Part shown: positions 24,566-32,156 of the stretch, in pieces
Layout: the number at the start of each line of letters is the position of its first letter
How positions within the stretch are numbered: position 1 is the first letter of the stretch
NCBI GenBank assembly: GCA_030037315.1
Contig: JASHRM010000158.1
Coordinates: forward strand, 1-50,337
Direction of reading: 5' to 3'
DNA: 50,337 nucleotides
DNA from: Candidatus Acidiferrales bacterium
GTDB taxonomy: Bacteria > Acidobacteriota > Terriglobia > Acidiferrales > UBA7541
Program-made: the position numbers and the translations under genes
The notes under the pieces: model-generated
What the model was told of the DNA's origin: nothing
Databases searched by the model: none
The model's input: the letters and a program-made list of their open reading frames with translations, nothing else

Positions 24566-26143
24566 ATGCGACTTCCCCCAGGCGTTAGCGCCGGCGATTT
24601 CTCTGCCGCGATCAAGGAACTCGAAAGCGCGATCGGCAAAGAATGGGTCTTCACGTCCGACGAGGATGTGAATCTTTATCGCGATTCGTACTCTCCTTTC
24701 TGGCACGAAAATCAGGAGCCGATTCCCTCAGCCGCCTTTGCTCCGGACAGCGTGGAACAAGTGCAGGCGGTCGTTAGGATCGCGAATCGTTACAAAATTC
24801 CGCTGTGGACGATTTCGACAGGGAAAAATCTCGGCTATGGCGGTTCAGCTCCGCTGCTGAACGGCAGTGCGGTGCTCGATTTGAAGCGCATGAATCGAGT
24901 GCTCGAAGTGAACGACAAGAATCACTACGCGCTCGTCGAGCCCGGCGTGAGCTACTTCGATCTCTATCGCCATATTCGCGACAGAGATTTGCCGGTGTGG
25001 ATCGATCCACCCGATCCGGGGTGGGGCAGTCCGATGGGCAACGCGCTCGAACGCGGCGGAGGCTACACGCCGATGCGCGACCACTTCGACGCTCACTGCG
25101 GGATGGAAGTCGTTTTGCCCGATGGCGAGCTGGTTCGCACGGGCATGGGAGCGCTGCCAACCGCGAAAACCTGGCAGCAATATCGCTACGGCTTTGGTCC
25201 GTACATGGATGGAATGTTTTCGCAATCCAATCTTGGCGTCGTGACAAAAATGGGCTTTTGGCTGCAGCCGCAACCGGATGCGTACCTTTCGGGCAGTGTG
25301 ACCGTGCCGAAGCATGATGACTTGACGCCACTTGTCGAAATTTTCGCGAACCTTATGAATTCCGGGGTCGTGCAGGCGACAACAACGGTCGTAAGCCCAC
25401 TCGCGTATTCGCGCGATCCCGAATTGGTGAAGTTGCGCGCGAGCGGCTCGACCAGGGATCTGGAGGACTACGCAGGGCAAAAAGGCATCGGCTACTGGAG
25501 CGTTTCCCTGCCCCTTTATGGCCCGGAGAAAGTGATCGCGGCGCAGTGGGAATATGCGAAACAGAAATTTTCGGCGGCAATTCCCGGCGCGACGTTTCGC
25601 GATGGCGCGTCGTACAAATTCCCGTTGACGGAAGAGCAGCTCACGAAAATTGTGAATCCTGTGCCGTTTGGCGTCCCGAGTTTGCAGACATTTTCGATCG
25701 GCGGCCCGAAAAGCCAGGGACACATGTGGTTTTCGCCGATTATTCCGATGACGGGCGAAGCGGTGATCGAAGCGCAGTCTGTATTCGATAAAGTGGCGCA
25801 GAGTCTGGGCTACGTGACCGGTACGACGGGCTTTCCGATCTGGAACTTTTTCGCGCGCGCGTTCGTGATCATTTATTTCTTCCCGATCGAGCACGATATC
25901 GAAAAGAATCGCCGCAGTCGCGAAATCTTCCGGCGCCTCATCAAAACCGCCGCCGAGCATGGCTGGGGCGAATATCGCACGCATACCGCGTTCATGGGCG
26001 ACATCATGGACGCCTACTCGTTCAACAATCATTCGCTGCTGCGCTTCCACGAAACGGTGAAAGATGCGCTCGATCCGAACGGCATTCTCTCCGCGGGAAA
26101 AAACGGCATCTGGCCAAAGAGCATGAGAAAGGCGGGGGCATGA
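24566..26143 (+). CDS. VAO/PCMH-type FAD-dependent dehydrogenase, copy 3
   Basis: A 525-residue flavoprotein starting three bases after the second cytochrome gene. Active-site residues: Y91, D150 (DPPDPGWGS), H386 (GHMWFSPI), E469-Y470-R471 and a His in SPFWHE near position 47. Closest to copy 2 in the substrate half (PMRDHFDAHCGMEVV, IIPMTGEAV). No signal peptide, no own cytochrome. Its stop overlaps the ATG of copy 4 (ATGA). The sequence is intact with no frameshift or early stop, so it is presumably functional. Confidence 0.87.
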   Translation: MRLPPGVSAGDFSAAIKELESAIGKEWVFTSDEDVNLYRDSYSPFWHENQEPIPSAAFAPDSVEQVQAVVRIANRYKIPLWTISTGKNLGYGGSAPLLNGSAVLDLKRMNRVLEVNDKNHYALVEPGVSYFDLYRHIRDRDLPVWIDPPDPGWGSPMGNALERGGGYTPMRDHFDAHCGMEVVLPDGELVRTGMGALPTAKTWQQYRYGFGPYMDGMFSQSNLGVVTKMGFWLQPQPDAYLSGSVTVPKHDDLTPLVEIFANLMNSGVVQATTTVVSPLAYSRDPELVKLRASGSTRDLEDYAGQKGIGYWSVSLPLYGPEKVIAAQWEYAKQKFSAAIPGATFRDGASYKFPLTEEQLTKIVNPVPFGVPSLQTFSIGGPKSQGHMWFSPIIPMTGEAVIEAQSVFDKVAQSLGYVTGTTGFPIWNFFARAFVIIYFFPIEHDIEKNRRSREIFRRLIKTAAEHGWGEYRTHTAFMGDIMDAYSFNNHSLLRFHETVKDALDPNGILSAGKNGIWPKSMRKAGA

Positions 26144-27720
26144 AACTTCCTCCCGGAGTCAGTGCGAGCGATTTCGCCGCGGCGCTCGAAAAGTTCGCGG
26201 CCGTTGTCGGCAAAGAGTGGGTGTTCAGCTCGCAGGACGACGTCGACCTCTACCGCGACTCCTACTCGCCGCTCTGGCACGAAGAGGACGAACGCGTGCC
26301 GTCCGCTGCCGTAGCTCCGGACGGTGTGGAGCAAATTCAGGCGATCGTCAAAATCGCGAACACCTACAAAATTCCTCTGTGGACGATTTCGACGGGCAAG
26401 AACTTGGCCTACGGCGGATCTTCTCCCGCGCTTTCAGGCAGCGTAATTCTCGACTTGAAACGCATGAATCGCATCCTGGAAGTGAACGACAAGAATCACT
26501 ACGCGCTGGTCGAGCCGGGCGTGAGCTATTTCGATCTCTACCACTACATTCAGGACCACAAGCTGAACGTCTGGATCGATCCCCCCGACCCAGGCTGGGG
26601 CAGTCCGATGGGTAATTCCCTCGAACGCGGCGGCGGCCGCACGCCGATGCGTGACCACTTCGCGTCGGTGTGCGGGATGGAGATCGTGCTTGCCAATGGC
26701 GAAGTGATTCGAACCGGCATGGGCGCGCTACCGGAATCGAAAACTTGGCAGCAATACAAGTACGGATTTGGACCCTACGTTGACGGCATGTTTTCGCAAT
26801 CAAATTTCGGCATCGTGACGAAAATCGGCATCTGGCTGATGCCTTCACCCGAAGCGTATCGCGATGGAGTGGTGTCCGTGCCCAAGCACGACGACCTGAT
26901 TCCGTTTGTCGATACGCTCTCGTTCCTGATTGACTCGAGCGTCGTGCGCGGCACGATGCTGCTCGATAGTCCCTTGCTGAGTTACCGCGCGTCGCAGGGC
27001 GGCAGCGTGCTCGATATGCCCGGCGGCCCGACGGTGGCCGAAACTGAAAAGCTTGGCCAAGAAAAGGGCCTCCCGTACTGGTCCATGGAGCTGCATTTCT
27101 GGGGACCGCCGAATGTAATCGACGCGCAGTGGGAATACGCCAAGGAAAAATTCTCGGCGATTCCGGGAGCGACATTCAAGGACGGGCGCTATTACCACTT
27201 CCCCATGGAAGTGAAGGATACGGACGCGGTGCCCTGGGTCGCGCTGGGGATTCCGAGTCTTTCGGTTTTCGGTTTGATTGCCGGCGGAAACGGCCACATG
27301 GACTTCTCGCCGATCATTCCCATGCAGGCGGAAGCGGTCTTCGAAGTTTTGAGCGCGTTCGGAAAAGCCTACGCCGATCTCGGCATCGAGCCGAAAAACC
27401 AATTTTTCTCCCTGCCCTGGTGCTTTTTTCCGCACTCGTTCGTGCTGCTTTTCGGATTTCCGATCGCGCACGACGTTGAGAAAAACCGCGAGAGCCGCAG
27501 GGCGTTTCAGCGGCTTGTGGAAGTCGCAGCCGAGCACGGCTGGGGCGAATACCGCACGCACGTGGCTTTCATGGACGCGGTGTCAAACGTCTATTCGTTC
27601 AACAATCACGCGCTACGCCGGCTGCACGAGCGAGTCAAAGACGCGATCGACCCGAACGGGATTCTTTCGCCGGGCAAAAGTGGCATTTGGCCGAAGCGGC
27701 TACGGCAGCAGCGAGCTTAA
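26140..27720 (+). CDS. VAO/PCMH-type FAD-dependent dehydrogenase, copy 4 (divergent)
   Basis: A 526-residue flavoprotein. It keeps Y91 (in NLAYGGSSP, where the others have NLGYGG), D150, H386 (GHMDFSPI) and E470-Y471-R472, plus H47. It differs in several pocket positions: GGGRTPMRDHFASVCGMEIV in place of GGGYTPMRDHFxxHCGMEVV, and LPWCFFPHSFVLLFGF near the C terminus. These point to a different substrate. It starts inside the stop of copy 3 and ends 12 bases before the VOC gene. No signal peptide. Confidence 0.87.
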   Translation: MKLPPGVSASDFAAALEKFAAVVGKEWVFSSQDDVDLYRDSYSPLWHEEDERVPSAAVAPDGVEQIQAIVKIANTYKIPLWTISTGKNLAYGGSSPALSGSVILDLKRMNRILEVNDKNHYALVEPGVSYFDLYHYIQDHKLNVWIDPPDPGWGSPMGNSLERGGGRTPMRDHFASVCGMEIVLANGEVIRTGMGALPESKTWQQYKYGFGPYVDGMFSQSNFGIVTKIGIWLMPSPEAYRDGVVSVPKHDDLIPFVDTLSFLIDSSVVRGTMLLDSPLLSYRASQGGSVLDMPGGPTVAETEKLGQEKGLPYWSMELHFWGPPNVIDAQWEYAKEKFSAIPGATFKDGRYYHFPMEVKDTDAVPWVALGIPSLSVFGLIAGGNGHMDFSPIIPMQAEAVFEVLSAFGKAYADLGIEPKNQFFSLPWCFFPHSFVLLFGFPIAHDVEKNRESRRAFQRLVEVAAEHGWGEYRTHVAFMDAVSNVYSFNNHALRRLHERVKDAIDPNGILSPGKSGIWPKRLRQQRA

Positions 27721-27732
27721 GAGGCGCGGACG

Positions 27733-28131
27733 ATGGCAAATTCACGAATCCATGCCTTTCTGATGTTTGAAGGCAAAGCGGAGGAAGCGATGAATTTCTA
27801 CGTATCGCTTTTTCCGGACGCGAAGGTGATTCAATTGAAACGCTGGCCTGCGGGCGGACCGGGCGCTGAAGGCTCCGTGATGCGCGCGAGCTTTTCGATC
27901 GGCGGACAGACGATCATGTGCACCGACAGCTATGTGAAGCACGATTTCACGTTTACGCCGGCTACTTCCCTATTCGTCGAATGCGAATCGGAGGGCGAAC
28001 TCGATCACCTCTATGCGGCGCTGGTGGCCGATGGCAAGGCATTCATGCCGCTGGGCTCTTACGGATTCAGCAAGAAATTCGGCTGGGTGCAGGATCGCTT
28101 TGGCGTTTCGTGGCAGCTGAATCTGGCGTAA
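27733..28131 (+). CDS. VOC-family protein (PhnB-like)
   Basis: A 132-residue glyoxalase/bleomycin-resistance/dioxygenase-fold protein of the PhnB type, beginning SRIHAFLMFEGKAEEAMNFY and ending KKFGWVQDRFGVSWQLNL. Many VOC proteins are metal enzymes, but PhnB-like members often lack a complete metal site and their role is unknown. It lies 12 bases after the last flavoprotein in the same direction and may belong to that operon. Confidence 0.85.
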   Translation: MANSRIHAFLMFEGKAEEAMNFYVSLFPDAKVIQLKRWPAGGPGAEGSVMRASFSIGGQTIMCTDSYVKHDFTFTPATSLFVECESEGELDHLYAALVADGKAFMPLGSYGFSKKFGWVQDRFGVSWQLNLA

Positions 28132-28252
28132 GAGAACGCACTTTGTAGTTCACTTATCGCCGCGGGTGGCAACCTTCGGGATATAATCCGCGCTGGATGC
28201 GCCTAGAAGGCGTTGTTGCTTGTCCGAACCATCGAGCGCCTTCACCTACCGA

Positions 28253-29584
28253 ATGTATTTCCTCTATCGAATCGTCACAGCCTTGAGCATGATCGTCCTG
28301 GCACCGTATTACGCGGTGCGGGGACGCCGGCGCGGCGAAAACTCCGTGGCGCAGCGGTTCGGCAAGCTGCCGCCTGAAATCGCGAAGCGTGCCGCCGCGG
28401 CATGTGAATCGAGCGGCGTTTCTGCGATCTGGATTCATGCCGTTTCCGTTGGCGAGGTGTTGGCCGCGAAGCCCCTCGTTGACGAGATTAAACAGCGTTT
28501 CCCCCAGCGCGCGGTTTTCGTTTCAACGACCACTGAAACCGGCCAGAGGCTCGCGCGAGAGCGCATCGAGCGCGCCGACGGCATTTTCTATTTCCCGCTC
28601 GATTGGACAACAGCCGTTCGCCGCGCGCTCGCAACCATCCAGCCGCAAATCACGATCATCATGGAGACGGAAATCTGGCCAAATTTTCTCCGTGAAGCCA
28701 AGCGCCAGGGCGCGCTCGTAATCTTCGTGAATGCGCGCATTTCCGAAAAATCGTTCGCGCGATTCAAGCGTTGGGAATTTTTCGTTGGTGAGTTTTTCGC
28801 ACGCGCTTTGCGTGACGCCGATCTGCTGCTGGCGCAGTCTCCCGAAGACGCGGCGCGCTTGAGCGAAATGGGCGCGGCCGAAGAAAAAGTCGAAGTGACC
28901 GGCAATCTGAAGTATGACGGCACGGCACCGTCAATCAGCAAGTTCGGCGCTTGGCTTGGGTCGCAGATTCGCCAGCAGGAACGCTGGCCCGTGGTCATCG
29001 CGGGCAGCGTGGTTGAGGGGGAAGAAGAGGCGGTGCTTGCCGCGTACGATATCGTGCAGAGGCGCTGGCGGCGCGCGCTACTCGTGCTTGCGCCGAGAAG
29101 GCCGGACCGGTTCGACGCGGCAGCGGAGATTTCGAGCGCTGCGGGATGGAATGTGGTGCGTCGCTGCGCGATCGAGATTGGCAAGCCGCTCGCCGAAAAC
29201 GCAGACGTGCTGGTGCTCGATTCGATTGGCGAACTCGCGGGCTTGTACTCGCTCGGTGACGCGGCATTCGTGGGCGGTTCGCTGGTGAAAGCAGGAGGAC
29301 ACAACATCCTTGAGCCGGCGTGGTTTTCGAAGCCGCCGGTATTCGGGCAGTCGATGGAAAATTTCCGCGAAATGGCGGCGAAGTTTTTGTCCGCGCACGC
29401 GGGAGTGCAAGTGCATAGCGGGCAGCAGTTGGGAAAAGTGTGGGTGCAGCTGATTGAAGACAACACGCTGCGAGAGCGAATGGGACGCGCAGCGCGAGAG
29501 CTTTCTGAGCGAAATCGCGGAGCCACAGCCCGAGCGATGGCGCGCATCTCGGAGATGATAGGCAGCGCGGAGCGGAAGAATTGA
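28253..29584 (+). CDS. waaA: 3-deoxy-D-manno-octulosonic acid (Kdo) transferase
   Basis: Transfers Kdo to the lipid A precursor at the cytoplasmic face of the inner membrane. The N terminus MYFLYRIVTALSMIVLAPYY is the usual membrane anchor. Family motifs follow: IWIHAVSVGEVLAAKPL with the catalytic Glu, VFVSTTTETGQRLA, METEIWPNFLREA, VTGNLKYD, and FVGGSLVKAGGHNILEPA in the GT-B C-terminal domain. At 443 residues it is of normal size. I chose ATG 28253 because the family starts there; TTG 28220 has a GAAGG nine bases upstream and would add 11 residues. The stop overlaps the lpxK start (TTGA). Confidence 0.93.
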   Translation: MYFLYRIVTALSMIVLAPYYAVRGRRRGENSVAQRFGKLPPEIAKRAAAACESSGVSAIWIHAVSVGEVLAAKPLVDEIKQRFPQRAVFVSTTTETGQRLARERIERADGIFYFPLDWTTAVRRALATIQPQITIIMETEIWPNFLREAKRQGALVIFVNARISEKSFARFKRWEFFVGEFFARALRDADLLLAQSPEDAARLSEMGAAEEKVEVTGNLKYDGTAPSISKFGAWLGSQIRQQERWPVVIAGSVVEGEEEAVLAAYDIVQRRWRRALLVLAPRRPDRFDAAAEISSAAGWNVVRRCAIEIGKPLAENADVLVLDSIGELAGLYSLGDAAFVGGSLVKAGGHNILEPAWFSKPPVFGQSMENFREMAAKFLSAHAGVQVHSGQQLGKVWVQLIEDNTLRERMGRAARELSERNRGATARAMARISEMIGSAERKN

Positions 29585-30591
29585 AGCTGGGCGAGGCAAT
29601 CTTGTGGCCGCTGACGATTCCGTACGGCGCTGCAACGTCACTACGGTCAGCTGCCTATGGTGTCGGAGTGCTCAGGGCAAAGCCGCTGAAAGGCAAAGTC
29701 ATCAGCGTGGGAAACCTTACGACCGGCGGAACGGGCAAGACTCCCATGGTGATGTGGATCGCTGATCGACTTCAGCGCGACGGAAAACGTGCAGCGATTT
29801 TGACGCGCGGCTATCGCGGCAAGGAATCGCCCACTGGTGCTACCAGTGATGAAGTGGACCTTCTGCGATCTCGGCTGGGCGATTCGATCGAATTCGGAAT
29901 CGGCGCGGACCGTTTTGCCAGCAGTCAGGAACTCGCGAAACGCGGCGTGGAATGGTTCGTGCTCGATGATGGTTTTCAGCACCGCCAGCTCGCGCGAGAT
30001 GCGGACATCGTGCTGATCGACGCCACAAATCCATTCGGCGGCGGTCATCTCCTCCCCGCCGGGCGGCTGCGCGAGCCGCGGTCGGCTCTCAAACGTGCGG
30101 ACCTCGTCGTTATCACGCGCAGCGAACATTCGCCTGCTGTAGAGGCGGCGATTCGCCGAGATTCCGCCGCTCCCATTTTTTATGCGCAGACAGAGCTGCT
30201 TTCGATCAAGCGCGCAAGCGAAACATCAGGCGGGGAATCGGCGGCTGCCAGTGCGTTGGGCAAGGTTTTTGCTTTTTGCGGAATCGGCAATCCAAATGCA
30301 TTTCTCAGCGATCTTCAGCGGTGGGGCGTAAACGTCTGCGGGCACCTATTTTTTCGAGACCACCACAAATTCACCGCAAAAGATGCTGATGCGATCGTGA
30401 TAAACGCGAAGGCAGCGGATGCTTCGGTGTTGATTTGCACGGAAAAGGACCTGCGCAATCTGGAGCTGGCGCATTTCGACCTTCCGGTACTCTATTGCGC
30501 GATCTCTTTGCGCATTGACCGCGAAAACGATTTTTGGAGCGCAATCATGACCGCCGCGAGCCGGCGAACTGCATTTCAGGAGCACCGATGA
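29581..30591 (+). CDS. lpxK: Tetraacyldisaccharide 4'-kinase
   Basis: Phosphorylates the 4' position of the lipid A precursor. A 336-residue protein of normal size with an N-terminal membrane-associated segment and the LpxK P-loop SVGNLTTGGTGKTPMV. It also shows ILTRGYRGK, the VLDDGFQHRQLARD catalytic motif and LLPAGRLREP. The start is TTG 29581, overlapping the waaA stop, so both are coupled. The end overlaps the next gene (ATGA). Confidence 0.93.
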   Translation: MKLGEAILWPLTIPYGAATSLRSAAYGVGVLRAKPLKGKVISVGNLTTGGTGKTPMVMWIADRLQRDGKRAAILTRGYRGKESPTGATSDEVDLLRSRLGDSIEFGIGADRFASSQELAKRGVEWFVLDDGFQHRQLARDADIVLIDATNPFGGGHLLPAGRLREPRSALKRADLVVITRSEHSPAVEAAIRRDSAAPIFYAQTELLSIKRASETSGGESAAASALGKVFAFCGIGNPNAFLSDLQRWGVNVCGHLFFRDHHKFTAKDADAIVINAKAADASVLICTEKDLRNLELAHFDLPVLYCAISLRIDRENDFWSAIMTAASRRTAFQEHR

Positions 30592-31163
30592 CGCTGCCGC
30601 GCAACGCATGGCGTCGTTGGCGGGTGAGAATCGGCTATCCCGTCGGCATTGTTTATTGGCTGCTCGCCGTGCCAACAATTCGCGCGATCGCGATCGGATC
30701 GGCGATCGCGGCGCTCGGACTGCTGATTCGTGGAATCGCTTCGGGCTATCTGCAAAAAGACGAGTCGTTGACGACCACCGGAATTTACGCATACACGCGA
30801 AACCCGCTTTATCTTGGCAGTGCGTTTCTGGCCGCGGGATTTCTGGTCGCTGGGCGTTCCTGGATTGCGGCAATTATCGTGGCGGCTTATTTCATCGTTT
30901 TTTACTACGCGGCGATTCGAAACGAGGAAGCGTATCTGCGCGAGGAATTCGGCGCCGCTGCATTCGATGCCTATGTCGCGCGTGCGCCGATATTTTTTCC
31001 GTGGTTTTCGCGTGCGGCTCAAAGCGGCGACGCTGGACCGGGCAGCTCGTTTTCGTGGCCGCAATACCGGCGCAACCGCGAATATCAAGCCCTGCTGGGC
31101 GCGATTGCCGGGATTGGGCTGCTATTTCTGCGGATGTGGCTCCGACTGAGGTTTGGACGCTAG
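30588..31163 (+). CDS. Isoprenylcysteine carboxyl methyltransferase-like membrane protein
   Basis: A 191-residue protein with about four hydrophobic segments. It contains the ICMT/PEMT-family motif GIYAYTRNPLYLGSAFLAAG (SAM-binding RNPxY) and RNEEAYLREEFGAAAFDAYVAR. Such bacterial proteins probably methylate small or lipid-like substrates, but the substrate is unknown. The start ATG 30588 overlaps the lpxK stop and has AGGAG five bases upstream. Likely the last gene of the waaA-lpxK operon. Confidence 0.85.
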   Translation: MTLPRNAWRRWRVRIGYPVGIVYWLLAVPTIRAIAIGSAIAALGLLIRGIASGYLQKDESLTTTGIYAYTRNPLYLGSAFLAAGFLVAGRSWIAAIIVAAYFIVFYYAAIRNEEAYLREEFGAAAFDAYVARAPIFFPWFSRAAQSGDAGPGSSFSWPQYRRNREYQALLGAIAGIGLLFLRMWLRLRFGR

Positions 31164-31177
31164 CAGGCAAGCAGGCG

Positions 31178-31444
31178 CTACTGCAAATGATAAATCGCAT
31201 GCATCAGCCGCTGAAATTGCGGCCGATAAATAAGGTCGAAGGCGCGTTCCTTGCCGGGAAACATTTGCATCGCTGCTTCCCGGGTAGCCGCAATCATGCC
31301 GGACGCTTCTTCGGCTGAGAGATCGCCGTCGGCGATCGTTTCCATCGTCAGCCGGACCAGAATTCGCAGGCGGCGGATTTGCCTGCTCTCCTCGTCGATT
31401 TCTTCCTGCGTGGGCAGCGGTTGCAGATTTTGCGCGGATGCCAT
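31178..31444 (-). CDS. Small conserved-looking hypothetical protein
   Basis: An 88-residue mainly alpha-helical, charged protein (DEESRQIRRLRILVRLTMET, EEASGMIAATREAAMQMF, PGKERAFDLIYRPQF). I recall similar short proteins in acidobacteria but no function. The start is uncertain: ATG 31444 gives a soluble protein, while in-frame starts at 31468 or 31525 would add a hydrophobic leader. It converges on the ICMT-like gene with 14 bases between stops. Confidence 0.55.
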   Translation of the reverse strand: MASAQNLQPLPTQEEIDEESRQIRRLRILVRLTMETIADGDLSAEEASGMIAATREAAMQMFPGKERAFDLIYRPQFQRLMHAIYHLQ

Positions 31445-31516
31445 GATTTCAGCGGCCAGAATCATCATGGACTTCTGAAGTGTCAGGCGCAATAGTACCA
31501 GCGCAAGGAAGGAACC

Positions 31517-31699
31517 GTGCGACAAAAAATGCTGCTCGCGGCGTTCGTTTGCGTGATTTGTGCCGGCTTGTTTTTCGTGAATTTCGGTTACCCGGGCTGC
31601 GAATACGCCTCAATCACAAGGCGCGGCAGCCAGATCGTGCGATTATTCCTGCCTCACGAAATTCCTCGATCAGCATTTGAGCGCCCTCGTAGCACATGA
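31517..31699 (+). CDS. Possible small exported or membrane peptide
   Basis: A 60-codon frame starting at GTG 31517 with AGGAAGGA three bases upstream. The first 30 residues look like a signal or membrane anchor (KMLLAAFVCVICAGLFFVN followed by FGYPGC). The C-terminal half overlaps the decayed comEC fragment on the other strand and is probably not native, so this may be a truncated gene at a rearrangement boundary. Doubtful. Confidence 0.3.
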   Translation: MRQKMLLAAFVCVICAGLFFVNFGYPGCEYASITRRGSQIVRLFLPHEIPRSAFERPRST

Positions 31700-32156
31700 T
31701 CCGGGCGGGCGCGCCTTCACGAGCGCCTCGATCCGTTCGCCTGCACGCAATTCAGACGGTGCGGATGCGATCGCATGCGAATCCGGACTGCCGTAGAGAT
31801 TTAGCCGCAGACCGCCGCGGACGGGTACGGGCGTGCCGTCAACTTCCGCGGATTCCAGCGCGATTTCCTAGCGGCGGCCCCACGGCGACTCCATCGGATC
31901 ATCGCGCAGGCGGCCACGCCAACGAAGCGCGCCGCTGGTATCGAGCTGACCGGCGGCAATTCGTCGCGAGACGTGATTTCCCGGGACTGCGGCGCGTTCA
32001 AGATTGAGCGCAAGCGCGCCACCAAAGCAAAATTGCGGAAATCACAATTGCCGCTGCGGCCGCAACAAGCCACAGAGAGAACGAGCCTGGCCATCGCGCC
32101 GCAACGGCGATGCCAGCCGCGAACGCGGCGACAATCCATGCCACAGGAAGTTTCAT
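31670..32156 (-). pseudogene. comEC: comEC/rec2 5' remnant (DUF4131 domain)
   Basis: Starting at ATG 32156, which overlaps the rlmD stop (ATGA), the frame reads KLPVAWIVAAFAAGIAVAAR and a second hydrophobic helix, then hits TGA after about 50 codons. Shifted by one frame, GALALNLERAAVPGNH, GALRWRGRLRDDPMESPWG, then an internal TAG, and GTPVPVRGGLRLNLYGSP, ELRAGERIEALVKARPP continue. This is the order and wording of the N-terminal DUF4131 domain of ComEC, the DNA-uptake channel of natural competence. Only about 0.45 kb of an expected 2 kb or more remains, with at least one frameshift, one stop and loss of the channel and metallo-beta-lactamase domains. The junction is near 31705. Confidence 0.75.

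Noticed and set aside
24845-26050. Long minus-strand frame of 401 codons opposite flavoprotein copy 3
   Set aside because: Antisense of a conserved flavoprotein; similar shadows appear opposite copies 2 and 4 because the genes are paralogues.
20580-27720. The repeated flavoprotein genes as a recent exact tandem duplication or assembly artefact
   Set aside because: The copies differ throughout at both DNA and protein level and each has intact motifs, so they are old paralogues.
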